Origin: DASXIW01 sp036497785
GTDB lineage: Bacteria; Pseudomonadota; Alphaproteobacteria; Acetobacterales; Acetobacteraceae
Direction of reading: 5' to 3'
Length of the DNA: 24,172 nt
Assembly: GCA_036497785.1 (NCBI GenBank)
Contig: DASXIW010000105.1
Coordinates: 1-24,172 of the forward strand
Within the stretch, counting starts at the first letter, position 1, and the number at the start of each line of letters is the position of its first letter. A model generated the notes under the pieces. It saw nothing but the letters and a program-made list of their open reading frames with translations. It was not told where the DNA came from and did not search any database. This document shows positions 1 through 7,536 of this stretch, in pieces. A program made the position numbers and the translations under genes.

Positions 1-1368
1 GGCGCAGGACCACGCCATGTAGCCGAAGAATCCAGGCATCCTAATGCCGCGATGCGCCGCGATGGAGCGCAGCATCATATTGGGTGCATTGCCTATATAA
101 GTGAGCGCGCCGAAAAACACCGAGCCCGCCGAGATGGCCAGCAGCGTGGTGTTCAGCTCGCCGGTCAGCCGTGCTGGGTCGTCGCCGGCGAGCTGGAAGA
201 AGACGAGATAGGTCGGCGCATTGTCCAGGAAAGCGGAGAGCAGGCCGGTGAGCCAGAAATAGGCGAGCGGGATCGGGCGGCCGGCGGCATCGGTGATCAC
301 GCTCACCAGCGGGGCCAGTGGGCCGGCCGCGCCGGCTTCCAACATGGCGAGCACGGGGCCGATGGTGACGAAGATGGCCGCGAACAGCTTGCCCACCTCG
401 GCCATCGGGTCCCAGCTGAACAGATTGCCGGCGCGGACGGCCTGCGGCGTGACCAGCAACGAGACGGCGGTGACGGCGAGGAACACCGCCATGCCGGCAA
501 GCCGCTCGATTTCGATGCTCTGTCCGAGCAGGGTCACGAAGCCGGGATGCCAGACGCCCTGCATCAGCACGCTGGCCACGATGACGGCGATGAGGGCGAC
601 ATTGGGCAGGCCGCGCAGGCGCATGCCGGGCGGGCGGGAGACAAGCGGATCGCGTGCGGCCATGTGGCGGTCGAGCAGCCAGAACGCGGCCAGCAGCGGG
701 ATGGCCATGGCGACGAGCGGCAGTGTGAGGTTGGTGATGGGCCAGAAGAACGGCACGCCGTGCAGGAAGCCGATATAGAGCGGCGGGTCGCCCAGCGGCG
801 AAGTGGCGCCGCCGGCATTGGCGCAGAGCAGCAGGAAGAAGACCACGATATGGACGCGCCGGCGGCGATGGGCGTTGGCGCGCAGCAACGGGTGGATCAG
901 CACCATGGACACGCCGGTGGTACCCATCACCCCGGCCAGGACCGTGCCGATGGCCAGCAGCAGCGTGTTGCCGGCGGGGCTGCCCCAAGGGCCGCCTTCC
1001 AGGAGAATGCCGCCGCCCGCGGTGAACAGCGCCAGCAGAAGCGTGACGAAGGGCAGATATTCCAGCAGCACGGCATGCCACGCCCCGCCGGCCGCCACCC
1101 CTGCCCCTTGCAGCACGGCCTCCGGCAGAAGCAGAGCGAGCGTCCAGAACGCCGCCACCAGCCCCATGCGACGATGCCATAGATGCGGGGCTGCCATCGG
1201 GAACAATGCGATGGACAGCAGCATTCCCGCGAAGGGAATGCCCCAGGGCAACCCAGGCCCCCCCCCGGCGGGTCCCGCCGCCCAGGCCGCGTGCGGCAGC
1301 AGGGTCGCGCCCGCGGCAATGCCACCCCATATGCAGCGCGTTGCTTGCCTGGGGAGGGTCGGTTGCAT
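1..1368 (-). CDS. CitMHS/NhaD-like sodium:proton antiporter or citrate-type ion transporter (3' end cut by window edge)
   Basis: This is an integral inner-membrane transporter, probably exchanging Na+/H+ or carrying an organic anion. The minus-strand frame stays open from an ATG at 1368, preceded by GGGGAG, to the window edge: 456 codons with no stop. The N-terminus is signal-like (IAAGATLLPHAAWAA) and is followed by many hydrophobic segments. Motifs typical of putative citrate transporter/antiporter proteins of the ion transporter superfamily are visible: CANAGGATSPLGDPPLY at + strand about 800-840, and FLDNAPTYLVFF and GALTYIGNAPNMM near the left edge. These duplicated N-P motif regions fit the two inverted halves of this superfamily. 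The gene is transcribed divergently from the cox-like operon with a 71-base gap. The family is clear, but the transported ion is not. Confidence 0.85.
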   Translation of the reverse strand, partial: MQPTLPRQATRCIWGGIAAGATLLPHAAWAAGPAGGGPGLPWGIPFAGMLLSIALFPMAAPHLWHRRMGLVAAFWTLALLLPEAVLQGAGVAAGGAWHAVLLEYLPFVTLLLALFTAGGGILLEGGPWGSPAGNTLLLAIGTVLAGVMGTTGVSMVLIHPLLRANAHRRRRVHIVVFFLLLCANAGGATSPLGDPPLYIGFLHGVPFFWPITNLTLPLVAMAIPLLAAFWLLDRHMAARDPLVSRPPGMRLRGLPNVALIAVIVASVLMQGVWHPGFVTLLGQSIEIERLAGMAVFLAVTAVSLLVTPQAVRAGNLFSWDPMAEVGKLFAAIFVTIGPVLAMLEAGAAGPLAPLVSVITDAAGRPIPLAYFWLTGLLSAFLDNAPTYLVFFQLAGDDPARLTGELNTTLLAISAGSVFFGALTYIGNAPNMMLRSIAAHRGIRMPGFFGYMAWSCA

Positions 1369-1440
1369 GACCACTCCCCTATAAGTAACGTCCGGCCGGC
1401 GCAACAGGCGATCGGCCACGCCTTTTTGGAGAAGCCTGAT
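1369..1440. promoter_or_regulatory. Divergent intergenic region between transporter and coxG
   Basis: This 72-base gap must hold the promoters of both the transporter and the coxG-led operon. The only clear elements are the ribosome binding sites: GGGGAG ahead of the transporter on the minus strand, and GGAGA at about 1427-1431 ahead of coxG. No convincing -35/-10 pair was identified. Confidence 0.4.
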
Positions 1441-2067
1441 ATGGATATGACCGGCGAGCGACGCATTGCCGCGCCCCGCGAGGCGGTGTGGGCCGCCCTG
1501 AACGACCCGGAGATGCTGCGGAGCTGCATTCCCGGCTGCGAGACGCTGGTGAAGGAGTCCGACACCGACCTGAAGGCGACGGCCTCGGTGAAGATCGGCC
1601 CGATTGCCGCGAAATTCGCGGGCAAGGTGCAGCTGCTCGACCTCGACCCACCCAATGGCTATCGCATTGCCGGCGAAGGTACGGGCGGCGTGGCCGGATT
1701 CGCCAAGGGCGGTGCGGTGGTGAAGCTGGCGCCCGATGGCGCCGACACGATCCTGAGCTATGACGTGAAGGCGCAGGTGGGCGGCAAGATCGCGCAGCTG
1801 GGCGCCCGGCTGATCGACGCCACGGCCAAGCAGATGGCCGACGCGTTCTTCGACCGCTTTGCCGCCAAGCTGGCCCCGGTGGTTGCCGAGGGGCCGGAAG
1901 GCGCCGAAGTGGCGGCCGCCACGGCGCCTGCCGAAGCCGCCCCCATGCCCTCTGTCAGCTTGCTGTCACTGATTCCGCGCGCGCCGCTGGGTTTACCGCT
2001 GGTCGCCTGGATCGGCATTGCGGTGTTCGCGCTTATCATGGTCCTGATGTTTGGAAGTATGCTCTAG
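1441..2067 (+). CDS. coxG: CoxG-like SRPBCC protein, membrane anchored
   Basis: CoxG belongs to the carbon monoxide dehydrogenase subunit G family. In CO oxidisers it links the cytoplasmic molybdenum CO dehydrogenase to the membrane and the quinone pool. The 208-residue protein begins with the family's characteristic START-like pattern (GERRIAAPREAVWAALNDPE, then LRSCIPGCE at about residues 23-31). It continues with KIGPIAAKFAGKV and ends with a linker rich in Ala, Pro and Glu and one C-terminal transmembrane helix (about residues 184-206). The ATG at 1441 has GGAGA nine bases upstream; another in-frame ATG lies at 1447. Its stop overlaps the GTG of the next gene by one base. The family is secure, but the partner dehydrogenase is not in the window. 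Confidence 0.9.
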   Translation: MDMTGERRIAAPREAVWAALNDPEMLRSCIPGCETLVKESDTDLKATASVKIGPIAAKFAGKVQLLDLDPPNGYRIAGEGTGGVAGFAKGGAVVKLAPDGADTILSYDVKAQVGGKIAQLGARLIDATAKQMADAFFDRFAAKLAPVVAEGPEGAEVAAATAPAEAAPMPSVSLLSLIPRAPLGLPLVAWIGIAVFALIMVLMFGSML

Positions 2068-2966
2068 TGCTACCGAATTCCGTTACCGAGACGAGCGCGC
2101 TGCTCGAGGCCGGCGGCTACGTCGCCGATACCGCGCTGGCCACCACCGTCTTCCTTGCGCTCAGCATGCAGCGGCCGCTTTTTCTGGAAGGCGAGCCCGG
2201 CACGGGCAAGACCGAAATCGCCAAGGTACTGGCCGCCGGTCTTGGCCGCCGGCTGGTGCGGCTGCAGTGCTATGATGGGCTGGATCTGTCGGCCGCAGCC
2301 TATGAATGGGACCATGCCCGCCAGCTGATGGCGATCCGCATGGCGGAAGCCTCCGGCGGCGTGGATCGGGGCGCGCTGGCCAGCGACATTTATGCTCGCG
2401 AATTCCTGCAGGCGCGGCCGCTGCTGAACGCGATCGACCCCGAGCAACCCCCGGCCGTGCTGCTGATCGACGAGCTGGACCGCGCGGACGAGCCGTTCGA
2501 GGCGTTCCTGCTGGAGGTCCTCGCCGATTTCCAGCTCACCGTTCCGGAATACGGCACGATCCGGGCAGCGACGCCCCCGGTGGTGGTGCTGACATCCAAC
2601 CGGACGCGCGAGGTGCATGACGCGATCCGCCGGCGCTGCCTGTATCATTGGGTGGATTATCCCGATGCCCGGCGGGAGCGGCAGATCCTGGCGCGCAAGG
2701 CGCCGGATGTGGCGGAGAAGCTTTCGGCGCAGATCGTCGCCTTCGTGCAGCGGCTGCGCGGCGAGGATCTGTTCAAGCTGCCGGGCGTGGCCGAGACGAT
2801 CGACTGGGCGGCGGCGCTGGCGCATCTGAACCAGCACGAGCTGATGCCGGATGCGGTGGATGAGACCTTGGGCGTTTTGCTGAAATATCAAGATGATATA
2901 GCGAAAATCAAAGGCGCCGAAGCAGCCCGCCTGGTCAGCGAGGCGCAAGCTTCGGTCGCGGCCTGA
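2067..2966 (+). CDS. coxD: CoxD-like MoxR-family AAA+ ATPase
   Basis: This is a cytoplasmic AAA+ ATPase of the MoxR/CoxD group. In CO dehydrogenase systems CoxD works as a chaperone-like ATPase needed to build the sulfur- and copper-containing active site. The 299-residue product has Walker A GEPGTGKT (residues 42-49), Walker B VLLIDELDRAD (about 131-141) and a sensor-type VVVLTSNRTREVHDAIRRRC. The GTG start at 2067 shares its G with the stop of coxG, and the stop overlaps the ATG of coxE by one base, so the three are translationally coupled. MoxR ATPases usually pair with a VWA protein, which is exactly the next gene. Confidence 0.92.
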   Translation: MLPNSVTETSALLEAGGYVADTALATTVFLALSMQRPLFLEGEPGTGKTEIAKVLAAGLGRRLVRLQCYDGLDLSAAAYEWDHARQLMAIRMAEASGGVDRGALASDIYAREFLQARPLLNAIDPEQPPAVLLIDELDRADEPFEAFLLEVLADFQLTVPEYGTIRAATPPVVVLTSNRTREVHDAIRRRCLYHWVDYPDARRERQILARKAPDVAEKLSAQIVAFVQRLRGEDLFKLPGVAETIDWAAALAHLNQHELMPDAVDETLGVLLKYQDDIAKIKGAEAARLVSEAQASVAA

Positions 2967-4189
2967 TGAATTTCGCACCCGCGCAGCCACCGCGCGGCGG
3001 CAGGATCGCCGGCAATGTCATGCATTTCGCGCGGCTGTTGCGGCGGGCCGGGCTGCCGGTGGGACCGGCGGACATGCTGGCGGCCCAGCAGGCGCTGACG
3101 CTGGTGCAGATCGGCGATCGCCAGCAGGTTCGCACCGCGCTACGCACCACCATGGTGCATCGCCACGAGCATCAGGATCTGTTCGAGCAGGCCTTCCTGA
3201 TGTTCTGGCGCGACCCGGAGGGGTCGAAAACCGCGCTGGCCATGGCGATGATGGAAGGCATGCCGGAAGCACCGCCGCCCGAACGCGCCCCCGCCGGCAG
3301 CCGGCGGCTGGCCGAGGCGATGACCAATCCGCGGCCGCCGCGCGAGAAGCCGGATGAACGGCGCGAGGAAATCGAGGCGGTGATGACCGTCTCCGAGCGC
3401 GAGCGGCTGCAGCAGATGGATTTCGAGGCGATGAGCGCCGCTGACATCGCCAATGCCAAGGCCGAGATCCGCCGGCTTGTGCTGCCCATGGATCTGCGCC
3501 GCACGCGGCGCCGGCGGCCCGATCCAGGTGGCGCGCATGTCGATCTCCGCGCCACCATCCGTGCCAGCCTGCGCCAGGGCGGGGAAATCCTGGAACTGGC
3601 GCGCAGCCGCAAGGTGACGCGGCCGCCGCCTTTGGTGGTGTTGTGCGACATATCCGGAAGTATGAGCCGTTACGCACAGATATTGCTGCATTTTCTGCAT
3701 GCCGTGGCGAATGACCGGGATCGGGTGACAACCTTTCTGTTCGGCACCCGCCTTTCCAACATCACGCGGCAGCTGCGGCATCGCGATCCCGAAGTGGCGT
3801 TTCAGATGGTGTCCCACGCCGTGCCGGACTGGTCCGGCGGCACGCGGATCGGCGAGGCGCTGGCGCTATTCAACCGCAACTGGGCGCGCCGCGTGCTGGG
3901 CCAGGGTGCCGTGGTCCTGCTGGTGACGGATGGGCTGGATCGCGACGGGGCGGTGGGGCTGGCGGAGAACATGGAGCGGCTGCACAAATCCTGCAGCCGG
4001 CTGATCTGGCTGAACCCGCTGTTGCGGTGGGACGGGTTCGAACCCAAGTCGCAGGGCATCCGCGCGATGTTGCCGCATGTGGACGAATTCCGGCCGGTCC
4101 ATAATCTGGCCAGCCTGCGCGCGCTGATCGAAACCCTCTCCCGCCCGCTGTCACGGCAGGCCATGGAGCAATGGAGACTGGCATCATGA
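2966..4189 (+). CDS. coxE: CoxE-like VWA-domain protein
   Basis: This is the von Willebrand factor A partner of the CoxD ATPase. MoxR-VWA pairs insert metals or remodel enzymes; CoxE is the cognate partner in the CO dehydrogenase maturation set. The protein has 407 residues. Its N-terminal half is helical and charged, with an Arg-rich stretch before the VWA domain. The VWA part has the metal ion-dependent adhesion motif DISGSMS at about residues 228-234 and the later LLVTDGLDRDG segment. The TGA stop at 4187-4189 overlaps the ATG of the next gene (ATGA). Confidence 0.9.
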   Translation: MNFAPAQPPRGGRIAGNVMHFARLLRRAGLPVGPADMLAAQQALTLVQIGDRQQVRTALRTTMVHRHEHQDLFEQAFLMFWRDPEGSKTALAMAMMEGMPEAPPPERAPAGSRRLAEAMTNPRPPREKPDERREEIEAVMTVSERERLQQMDFEAMSAADIANAKAEIRRLVLPMDLRRTRRRRPDPGGAHVDLRATIRASLRQGGEILELARSRKVTRPPPLVVLCDISGSMSRYAQILLHFLHAVANDRDRVTTFLFGTRLSNITRQLRHRDPEVAFQMVSHAVPDWSGGTRIGEALALFNRNWARRVLGQGAVVLLVTDGLDRDGAVGLAENMERLHKSCSRLIWLNPLLRWDGFEPKSQGIRAMLPHVDEFRPVHNLASLRALIETLSRPLSRQAMEQWRLAS

Positions 4190-4512
4190 CGCAAATCGAA
4201 GCCGATGACGTGCTGAGCGTTGCGACGGCCTGGGCGGAAGCCGGTGAACAGGTGGCGTTGGCGACGGTGACGGAAACCTGGGGCAGTTCCCCCCGCCCCG
4301 CTGGCAGCCAGCTCGCCGTGACGGTATCCGGCAAGATGGCCGGGTCGGTCAGCGGCGGCTGCATCGAGGGCGCGGTGTCCGACGCCGCAATGAAGACGAT
4401 CGAAACCGGGGTACCGCAATTGCTCGATTTCGGTGTCACCAACGAACGCGCCTGGGAGGTGGGCCTGGCCTGCGGCGGCAAGCTGAAGGTGTTCGTGGAG
4501 AAGCTTTCGTGA
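4186..4512 (+). CDS. XdhC/CoxI N-terminal domain protein (first half of a split XdhC)
   Basis: This is the small XdhC_CoxI-type domain found at the front of XdhC, the protein that binds molybdenum cofactor and helps sulfurate it before insertion into xanthine dehydrogenase-family enzymes. The 108-residue product carries the typical TWGSSPRPAGSQLAV and GSVSGGCIEGAV motifs and AWEVGLACGGKLKVFVE near its end. The ATG at 4186 is preferred because it forms an ATGA overlap with coxE and has GGAG upstream; an in-frame ATG at 4171 would add five residues. Full-length XdhC carries a Rossmann domain after this one, which here is the next separate gene. It corresponds broadly to coxF/coxI of classical cox clusters; the exact letter cannot be assigned. 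Confidence 0.88.
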   Translation: MTQIEADDVLSVATAWAEAGEQVALATVTETWGSSPRPAGSQLAVTVSGKMAGSVSGGCIEGAVSDAAMKTIETGVPQLLDFGVTNERAWEVGLACGGKLKVFVEKLS

Positions 4513-5219
4513 CGCCGGATATCCGAACCGCCCTTGCGGCGGCACGCGCGGCCAAACGGCCGGTGGTGCTGACGACCCATCTACCCGACGGCGCGCAAAT
4601 GCTGTTGCCCGCGCCGGATGCGCCGGCCGACCTCGCCGCTGCGGCGGCGCGGGCGATGGACCGCGACGAGAACGGCACGGTGCAATTGGCGGGCGGAACC
4701 TGGTTTCTGCACGTCTATAACCCGCCGCAGCGGCTGATCGTGGTGGGGGCGGTGCATATCGCCCAGGCGCTGGTGCCGATGGCGGCGCATCTGGGGCTGG
4801 CCGTGGTGGTGGTGGATCCACGCCGGGCCTTCGCCACCGATGAGCGCTTCCCCAACGTGACCGTGTTGACGGACTGGCCGGACGAGGCGCTGGACGCGCT
4901 GGCGCCGGATGTGCGCACCGCCGTGGTGACGCTGACGCATGACCCCAAGCTGGACGATCCCGCGCTGGACCGGGCGCTGAACAGCGAGGCCTTCTATATC
5001 GGCGCGCTGGGCAGCCGAAAGACCCATGCGGCAAGGCTCCGCCGTCTGCGGGAGCTGGGGCATGACGACGCGGCGCTGGCGCGCATTCGCGGGCCGGTGG
5101 GACTGAACATCGCCGCCGTGACCGCGCCGGAGATCGCGCTGTCTATCCTCGCGGAATTCGTCGCCGTGCGCCGCAACGCCGCATTGGCGGCGAAGGAGAC
5201 GGCGCAGGCAGCCGCATGA
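4509..5219 (+). CDS. XdhC C-terminal Rossmann-domain protein (second half of a split XdhC)
   Basis: This is the second half of the XdhC/CoxI family, a Rossmann-fold domain implicated in molybdenum cofactor handling and sulfuration. In the 236-residue product the Rossmann strand and turn are seen in RLIVVGAVHIAQALVPMA (about 75-92), followed by VVVVDPRRAFATDERFP and the conserved YIGALGSRKTHAARLRRL. The C-terminal GLNIAAVTAPEIALSILAE is the XdhC family signature. The GTG start at 4509 overlaps the previous stop (GTGA), and its stop overlaps the next ATG (ATGA). In the usual glycine-rich GAGHIA motif the central Gly is replaced by Val (GAVHIA), which may alter nucleotide binding. Confidence 0.88.
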   Translation: MTPDIRTALAAARAAKRPVVLTTHLPDGAQMLLPAPDAPADLAAAAARAMDRDENGTVQLAGGTWFLHVYNPPQRLIVVGAVHIAQALVPMAAHLGLAVVVVDPRRAFATDERFPNVTVLTDWPDEALDALAPDVRTAVVTLTHDPKLDDPALDRALNSEAFYIGALGSRKTHAARLRRLRELGHDDAALARIRGPVGLNIAAVTAPEIALSILAEFVAVRRNAALAAKETAQAAA

Positions 5220-6859
5220 TTTTCGGCGCGTTCCCGCTGGACGACGTGCTGGGCGCGGTCCTGGCGCATTCCCATCGCCTGCCCGACCGCGTGCTGAAGA
5301 AAGGCTCCGTGCTGGACGAGGCCGCCATCGCCGCGTTGCGGAAGGCTGGCCGGACCGAGGTGATCGTCGCGCGGCTCGAGCCCGGCGACGTGCCGGAAAA
5401 CGACAGCGCCGACCGGCTGGCGCGCACCTTCGACGGCCCGCTGCTATCGCGCCGCCGGGCGGCGACCGGGCGGGTGAATATCCATGCGGATGCGGCCGGA
5501 TTGCTGCGGGTAGATGCCGATCTGCTCGACCGGATCAATCTGGTGGACGAGGCGCTGACCGTGGCGACGCTGCCGGATTTTTCCCCGGTTGCCGCAGGCG
5601 CGATGCTGGCGACGATCAAGGTGATCCCCTTCGCCGTGCCTGGCGCGGTGCTGGACAGGGTGGAGGCGGTGGCGCGGGAGGCCGCACCGTTCACGCTGCA
5701 CCGCTTCCGCAAGATGACCGCCGGCCTTGTGTTGAGCGAACTGCACGGGCTGAAGGAGAGCGTCATCGAAGGCACCATCGCCGCAACGGAGGCACGCATC
5801 GCCGCGCTGGGCGGGACGCTGCTGACGCCGTTGCGCTGCCCGCACGCCGCCGCCCCGATCGCCGCCGCGCTGCGGCAATTGCGGGAGGCCGGTGCGCAGC
5901 TGCTGCTGGTGGCCGGCGCCTCCGCCACGATCGACCGGCGCGATGTGGGGCCGGCCGGCGTGGTCGAAGCCGGTGGCGAGATCGTGCATTTCGGCACGCC
6001 GATCGATCCCGGGAACCTGATCTGCCTGGGGCGGATCGGTGACATCCCGGCGCTGGTGCTGCCCGGCTGTGCCCGCAGCCCGAAGCCGAACGGCATCGAC
6101 ATGGTGCTGCAGCGCATCTTCGCCGGCCTGCCCGTGGGCGCGCGCGAGGTGATGCGCATGGGTGTGGGGGGCCTGCTGAAGGATACCGATGCGCGCCCGC
6201 TGCCCCGCGCCAAGGCGGCCGCCAAGGCGGAGCCGGTGAAGCAATCCCATGTGGCCGCCATCGTGCTGGCGGCGGGGCGCTCCACCCGCATGGCGCCGTT
6301 CAACAAGCTGCTGGTAGCCGATCGCAGCGGCAAGCCGATGATCGCCCGCGTGGTGGACAATGTGCTGTCCAGTGGCGCGCGGCCGATCCTGGTGGTGACG
6401 GGCCATCTGGGCGAGGAAATCCGCGCCGCGCTGGCCGGCCGGCCCGTGACGTTCGTGGATGCGCCCGATTACGCCCAGGGCCTGTCCGCCAGCCTGAAGT
6501 CGGGCATCGCTGCCCTGCCGGACAGCGCCGCCGCCGCGGTGGTGTGCCTGGGCGACATGCCGCTGGTGAACGGGCGCATGATCGACCGCCTGATCGCCGC
6601 CTACGATCCGGATGAGGGCCGCAGCATCGCGGTGCCGACGCATCAGGGCAAGATCGGCAATCCGATCCTGTGGGATCGCCGCTACATTCCGGAGATCATG
6701 CAGCTATCCGGCGATGGCGGGGCGCGCGTGCTGCTGCGAGCGCATATGGAGCAGGTCGCCGAGGTGGAGATCGGCGACGACGCCGTGCTGCGCGATTTCG
6801 ACACGGTGGACAGCCTGGCGACGCTGCCGGAACGGATGCGGCCTGTGCTGACGAGCTAG
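5216..6859 (+). CDS. Molybdopterin-binding / MobA-like nucleotidyltransferase fusion
   Basis: This 547-residue two-domain protein probably loads a nucleotide (likely CTP) onto molybdopterin for the Mo hydroxylase. The N-terminal part (about 1-335) resembles molybdopterin-binding proteins, with an opening FGAFPLDDVLGAVLAHS and the motif LLLVAGASATIDRRDVGPAGV at about 225-245. After an Ala/Lys-rich linker, a MobA/MocA-like NTP transferase starts at about residue 345 with VAAIVLAAGRSTRMAPFNKLL, followed by VVCLGDMPLVNGRMID and IGNPILWDR. CO dehydrogenase uses the cytosine dinucleotide cofactor, so a MocA-like role fits the operon. It is the last of six genes joined by stop-start overlaps; the next gene lies 33 bases downstream. 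Confidence 0.88.
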   Translation: MIFGAFPLDDVLGAVLAHSHRLPDRVLKKGSVLDEAAIAALRKAGRTEVIVARLEPGDVPENDSADRLARTFDGPLLSRRRAATGRVNIHADAAGLLRVDADLLDRINLVDEALTVATLPDFSPVAAGAMLATIKVIPFAVPGAVLDRVEAVAREAAPFTLHRFRKMTAGLVLSELHGLKESVIEGTIAATEARIAALGGTLLTPLRCPHAAAPIAAALRQLREAGAQLLLVAGASATIDRRDVGPAGVVEAGGEIVHFGTPIDPGNLICLGRIGDIPALVLPGCARSPKPNGIDMVLQRIFAGLPVGAREVMRMGVGGLLKDTDARPLPRAKAAAKAEPVKQSHVAAIVLAAGRSTRMAPFNKLLVADRSGKPMIARVVDNVLSSGARPILVVTGHLGEEIRAALAGRPVTFVDAPDYAQGLSASLKSGIAALPDSAAAAVVCLGDMPLVNGRMIDRLIAAYDPDEGRSIAVPTHQGKIGNPILWDRRYIPEIMQLSGDGGARVLLRAHMEQVAEVEIGDDAVLRDFDTVDSLATLPERMRPVLTS

Positions 6860-6867
6860 ATTTCGCC

Positions 6868-6882
6868 TATCGCGCGGCGATA
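6868..6882. promoter_or_regulatory. Short hairpin in the only real gap of the operon
   Basis: A perfect six-base stem (TATCGC/GCGATA) with a three-base loop sits between the Mo-cofactor fusion gene and the first nitrile-hydratase-family gene. No T run follows, so it is not a standard terminator. It could mark RNA processing, attenuation or a protein-binding site. Confidence 0.35.
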
Positions 6883-6892
6883 TGCTCTCTAA

Positions 6893-7246
6893 ATGAGCGA
6901 TCGCCCCGCAGACCTCCCCGAGACGTGCCCCCGCGCGATACCCGAGACGCGCCCTCGCGCGATGCACGACCTGGGTGGCGTGTCGAAATTCATGTGCGAC
7001 GCAGTGGACACCGAGCCTCATGCGTTGAACGATTTCGACCGCGAGGTGGACGCCATACGCCAGATACTGGGCGCCAGGCGGATCATGTCCGTCGATGAAT
7101 TACGCCGGGGAATCGAGGCGATCCCCGAGGCGGAGTACCACCGCCTATCCTATTATCAGCGCTGGATCCGCGCCATCACCATGAACCTGCTGGAAAAAGG
7201 CGTGATCGGCGACGCCGAGCTGCGCGCTGCGCTGGATCGCGGCTGA
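6893..7246 (+). CDS. Nitrile hydratase beta N-terminal half / thiocyanate hydrolase beta-like subunit
   Basis: This matches the N-terminal half of nitrile hydratase beta, which in thiocyanate hydrolase is a separate subunit. From about residue 25 the protein reads HDLGG, then a helical stretch with SVDELRRGIE and the hallmark YYQRWIRAITMNLLEKGVI. The Arg pair at 71-72 falls where family members carry active-site arginines. The first 24 residues form a Pro/Arg-rich leader containing an imperfect tandem repeat (PETCPRAI, PETRPRAM). No good ribosome binding site precedes the ATG at 6893; the internal ATG at 6962, just before HDLGG, is an alternative start. The product is 117 residues. A nitrile hydratase activator is related to this half, but the HDLGG motif and the neighbouring genes favour a subunit. 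Confidence 0.78.
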   Translation: MSDRPADLPETCPRAIPETRPRAMHDLGGVSKFMCDAVDTEPHALNDFDREVDAIRQILGARRIMSVDELRRGIEAIPEAEYHRLSYYQRWIRAITMNLLEKGVIGDAELRAALDRG

Positions 7247-7536
7247 TGGGCGCGCCAACCCTTGCCCCCGGCGCCCGGGTGCGGGTGCGCGACGACTGGC
7301 CGGAGACACGCGGGCCCTGCCATATCCGCACGCCGCATTATCTGCGCGGCGAAACTGGCACGGTGCTGCGCCATCTCGGCGATTTCCCCAACCCCGAAGA
7401 CCTCGCCTTCGGCCGCCTTGCGAAGGCCCGGCCGCTCTATCACGTCGTCTTCCCCCTGCCCCTTCTGTGGCCCGAGGGAAAGCCGGGCGATGAAGTCGTT
7501 GTCGAGCTCTTCGCACATTGGCTGGAGGCCGCATGA
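7246..7536 (+). CDS. Nitrile hydratase beta C-terminal half / thiocyanate hydrolase alpha-like subunit
   Basis: This is the SH3-like C-terminal half of nitrile hydratase beta encoded as its own gene, as in three-subunit thiocyanate hydrolase. The 96-residue product has the conserved order GARVRVRDDWP, HIRTPHYLRGETGTVLRHLG, then YHVVFPLPLLWPEGKPGD and VVVELFAHWLE, which are the standard beta-subunit barrel signatures. Its ATG shares a base with the preceding stop, and its TGA overlaps the ATG of the following alpha-type subunit, so the three subunits are coupled in the order beta-N, beta-C, alpha. From memory this is the same order as scnB-scnA-scnC of Thiobacillus thioparus. Confidence 0.82.
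   Translation: MGAPTLAPGARVRVRDDWPETRGPCHIRTPHYLRGETGTVLRHLGDFPNPEDLAFGRLAKARPLYHVVFPLPLLWPEGKPGDEVVVELFAHWLEAA

Noticed and set aside
41..1330. Long minus-strand reading frame of 429 codons, and a 376-codon plus-strand frame over the same region
   Set aside because: Both are Arg/Gly/His/Gln-rich shadow frames. The true frame is the edge-truncated hydrophobic transporter read from 1368.
2070..2990. 306-codon frame antisense to coxD
   Set aside because: Composition is that of an antisense shadow in GC-rich DNA, and the plus frame carries Walker A and B motifs.
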